Shown here: piece after piece, positions 40,424 through 40,458 of the stretch
How positions within the stretch are numbered: the stretch's first letter is position 1
How the letters are laid out: each line of letters begins with the position of its first letter
Source: Thermoanaerobacter sp049701115
GTDB taxonomy: Bacteria; Bacillota; Thermoanaerobacteria; Thermoanaerobacterales; Thermoanaerobacteraceae
Length of the DNA stretch: 40,458 nucleotides
Reading direction: 5' to 3'
Assembly: GCF_049701115.1 (NCBI RefSeq)
Contig: NZ_JBNATX010000016.1
Coordinates: forward strand, 1 to 40,458
Notes under the pieces: generated by a model
Databases searched by the model: none
Told to the model about the DNA's origin: nothing
Seen by the model: the letters and a program-made list of their open reading frames with translations, nothing else
Program-made: the position numbers and the translations under genes

Positions 40424-40458
40424 TAGCTGGAGAGTTTGATCCTGGCTCAGGACGAACG
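40424..40458 (+). rRNA. 16S ribosomal RNA, 5' end (partial)
   Basis: AGAGTTTGATCCTGGCTCAG at 40431-40450 is the universal 5' region of bacterial 16S rRNA (E. coli positions 8-27), followed by GACGAACG. Counting back puts the mature end near 40424. The gene runs off the window. Confidence 0.97.

Overview
The window looks like origin-proximal DNA of a low-GC, spore-forming, thermophilic anaerobic Firmicute. The best fit is the Thermoanaerobacter/Caldanaerobacter group. That is an inference from the A+T-rich sequence, Lys/Glu/Ile-rich proteins, frequent TTG and GTG starts, sporulation genes (a YtvI-type permease, bofA, a DUF1657 protein), T-box leaders and gene order. Most genes lie on the + strand, presumably co-directional with replication. 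The order tadA - SRP RNA - dnaX - ybaB - recR - yaaL - bofA - rRNA operon, and the placing of gyrB-gyrA and serS-tRNA-Ser upstream of it, follow the familiar Bacillus subtilis origin region with extra genes inserted.

Layout. 1-2542: minus-strand operon csaA-murT-gatD (a CsaA-type tRNA-binding protein and the lipid II isoglutaminyl synthase). 2543-7160: gyrB and gyrA. 7231-16494: an isoleucine T-box leader driving one tightly packed branched-chain amino acid operon, ilvN-ilvC-leuA-leuC-leuD-leuB-ilvD-ilvB. 16493-17931: minus-strand AI-2E/YtvI-type permease and a 56-residue orphan. 17932-20346: signal peptidase lepB, a serine T-box with serS, then tRNA-Ser(UGA) and tRNA-Ser(GCU). 20347-24622: a LytR-CpsA-Psr cell-wall ligase, a large UPF0182 membrane protein and tRNA-Arg(ACG). 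24700-27475: a manganese (yybP-ykoY) riboswitch controlling a P2A-type cation ATPase. 27564-32083: poorly characterised genes (an unknown 214-residue protein, an ABC-class ATPase of the COG3044 type, an SGNH hydrolase overlapping a cytosolic transglutaminase-like protein). 32097-33094: tadA, tRNA-Ser(CGA), tRNA-Ser(GGA) and the long SRP RNA in one close-packed unit. 33255-37816: a membrane PAS/GAF/HD-GYP sensor, dnaX, ybaB and recR. 37955-40148: a double HD-domain protein, yaaL, bofA and a DUF1657 protein. 40261-40458: tandem rRNA promoters and the 5' end of 16S rRNA.

The genes fit together around a few themes. Both T-boxes read uncharged tRNA, and the acceptor-pairing bases of each match the expected tRNA end (UGGC for the GCCA-ended tRNA-Ser encoded here; UGGU for an ACCA-ended tRNA-Ile). 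Four serine tRNAs that together can read all six serine codons, the serine T-box and serS lie within about 14 kb. TadA and its classic substrate tRNA-Arg(ACG) are also both present.

I found no CRISPR array, complete insertion sequence, prophage or defence island. The most interesting signals are two in-frame -1 slippery heptamers in dnaX, each with a purine-rich Shine-Dalgarno-like element upstream and an early -1 stop; hairpins that bury the ribosome binding sites of yaaL and bofA; a sigma-28-like promoter in front of the HD-GYP sensor; and the uncharacterised SGNH/transglutaminase pair.
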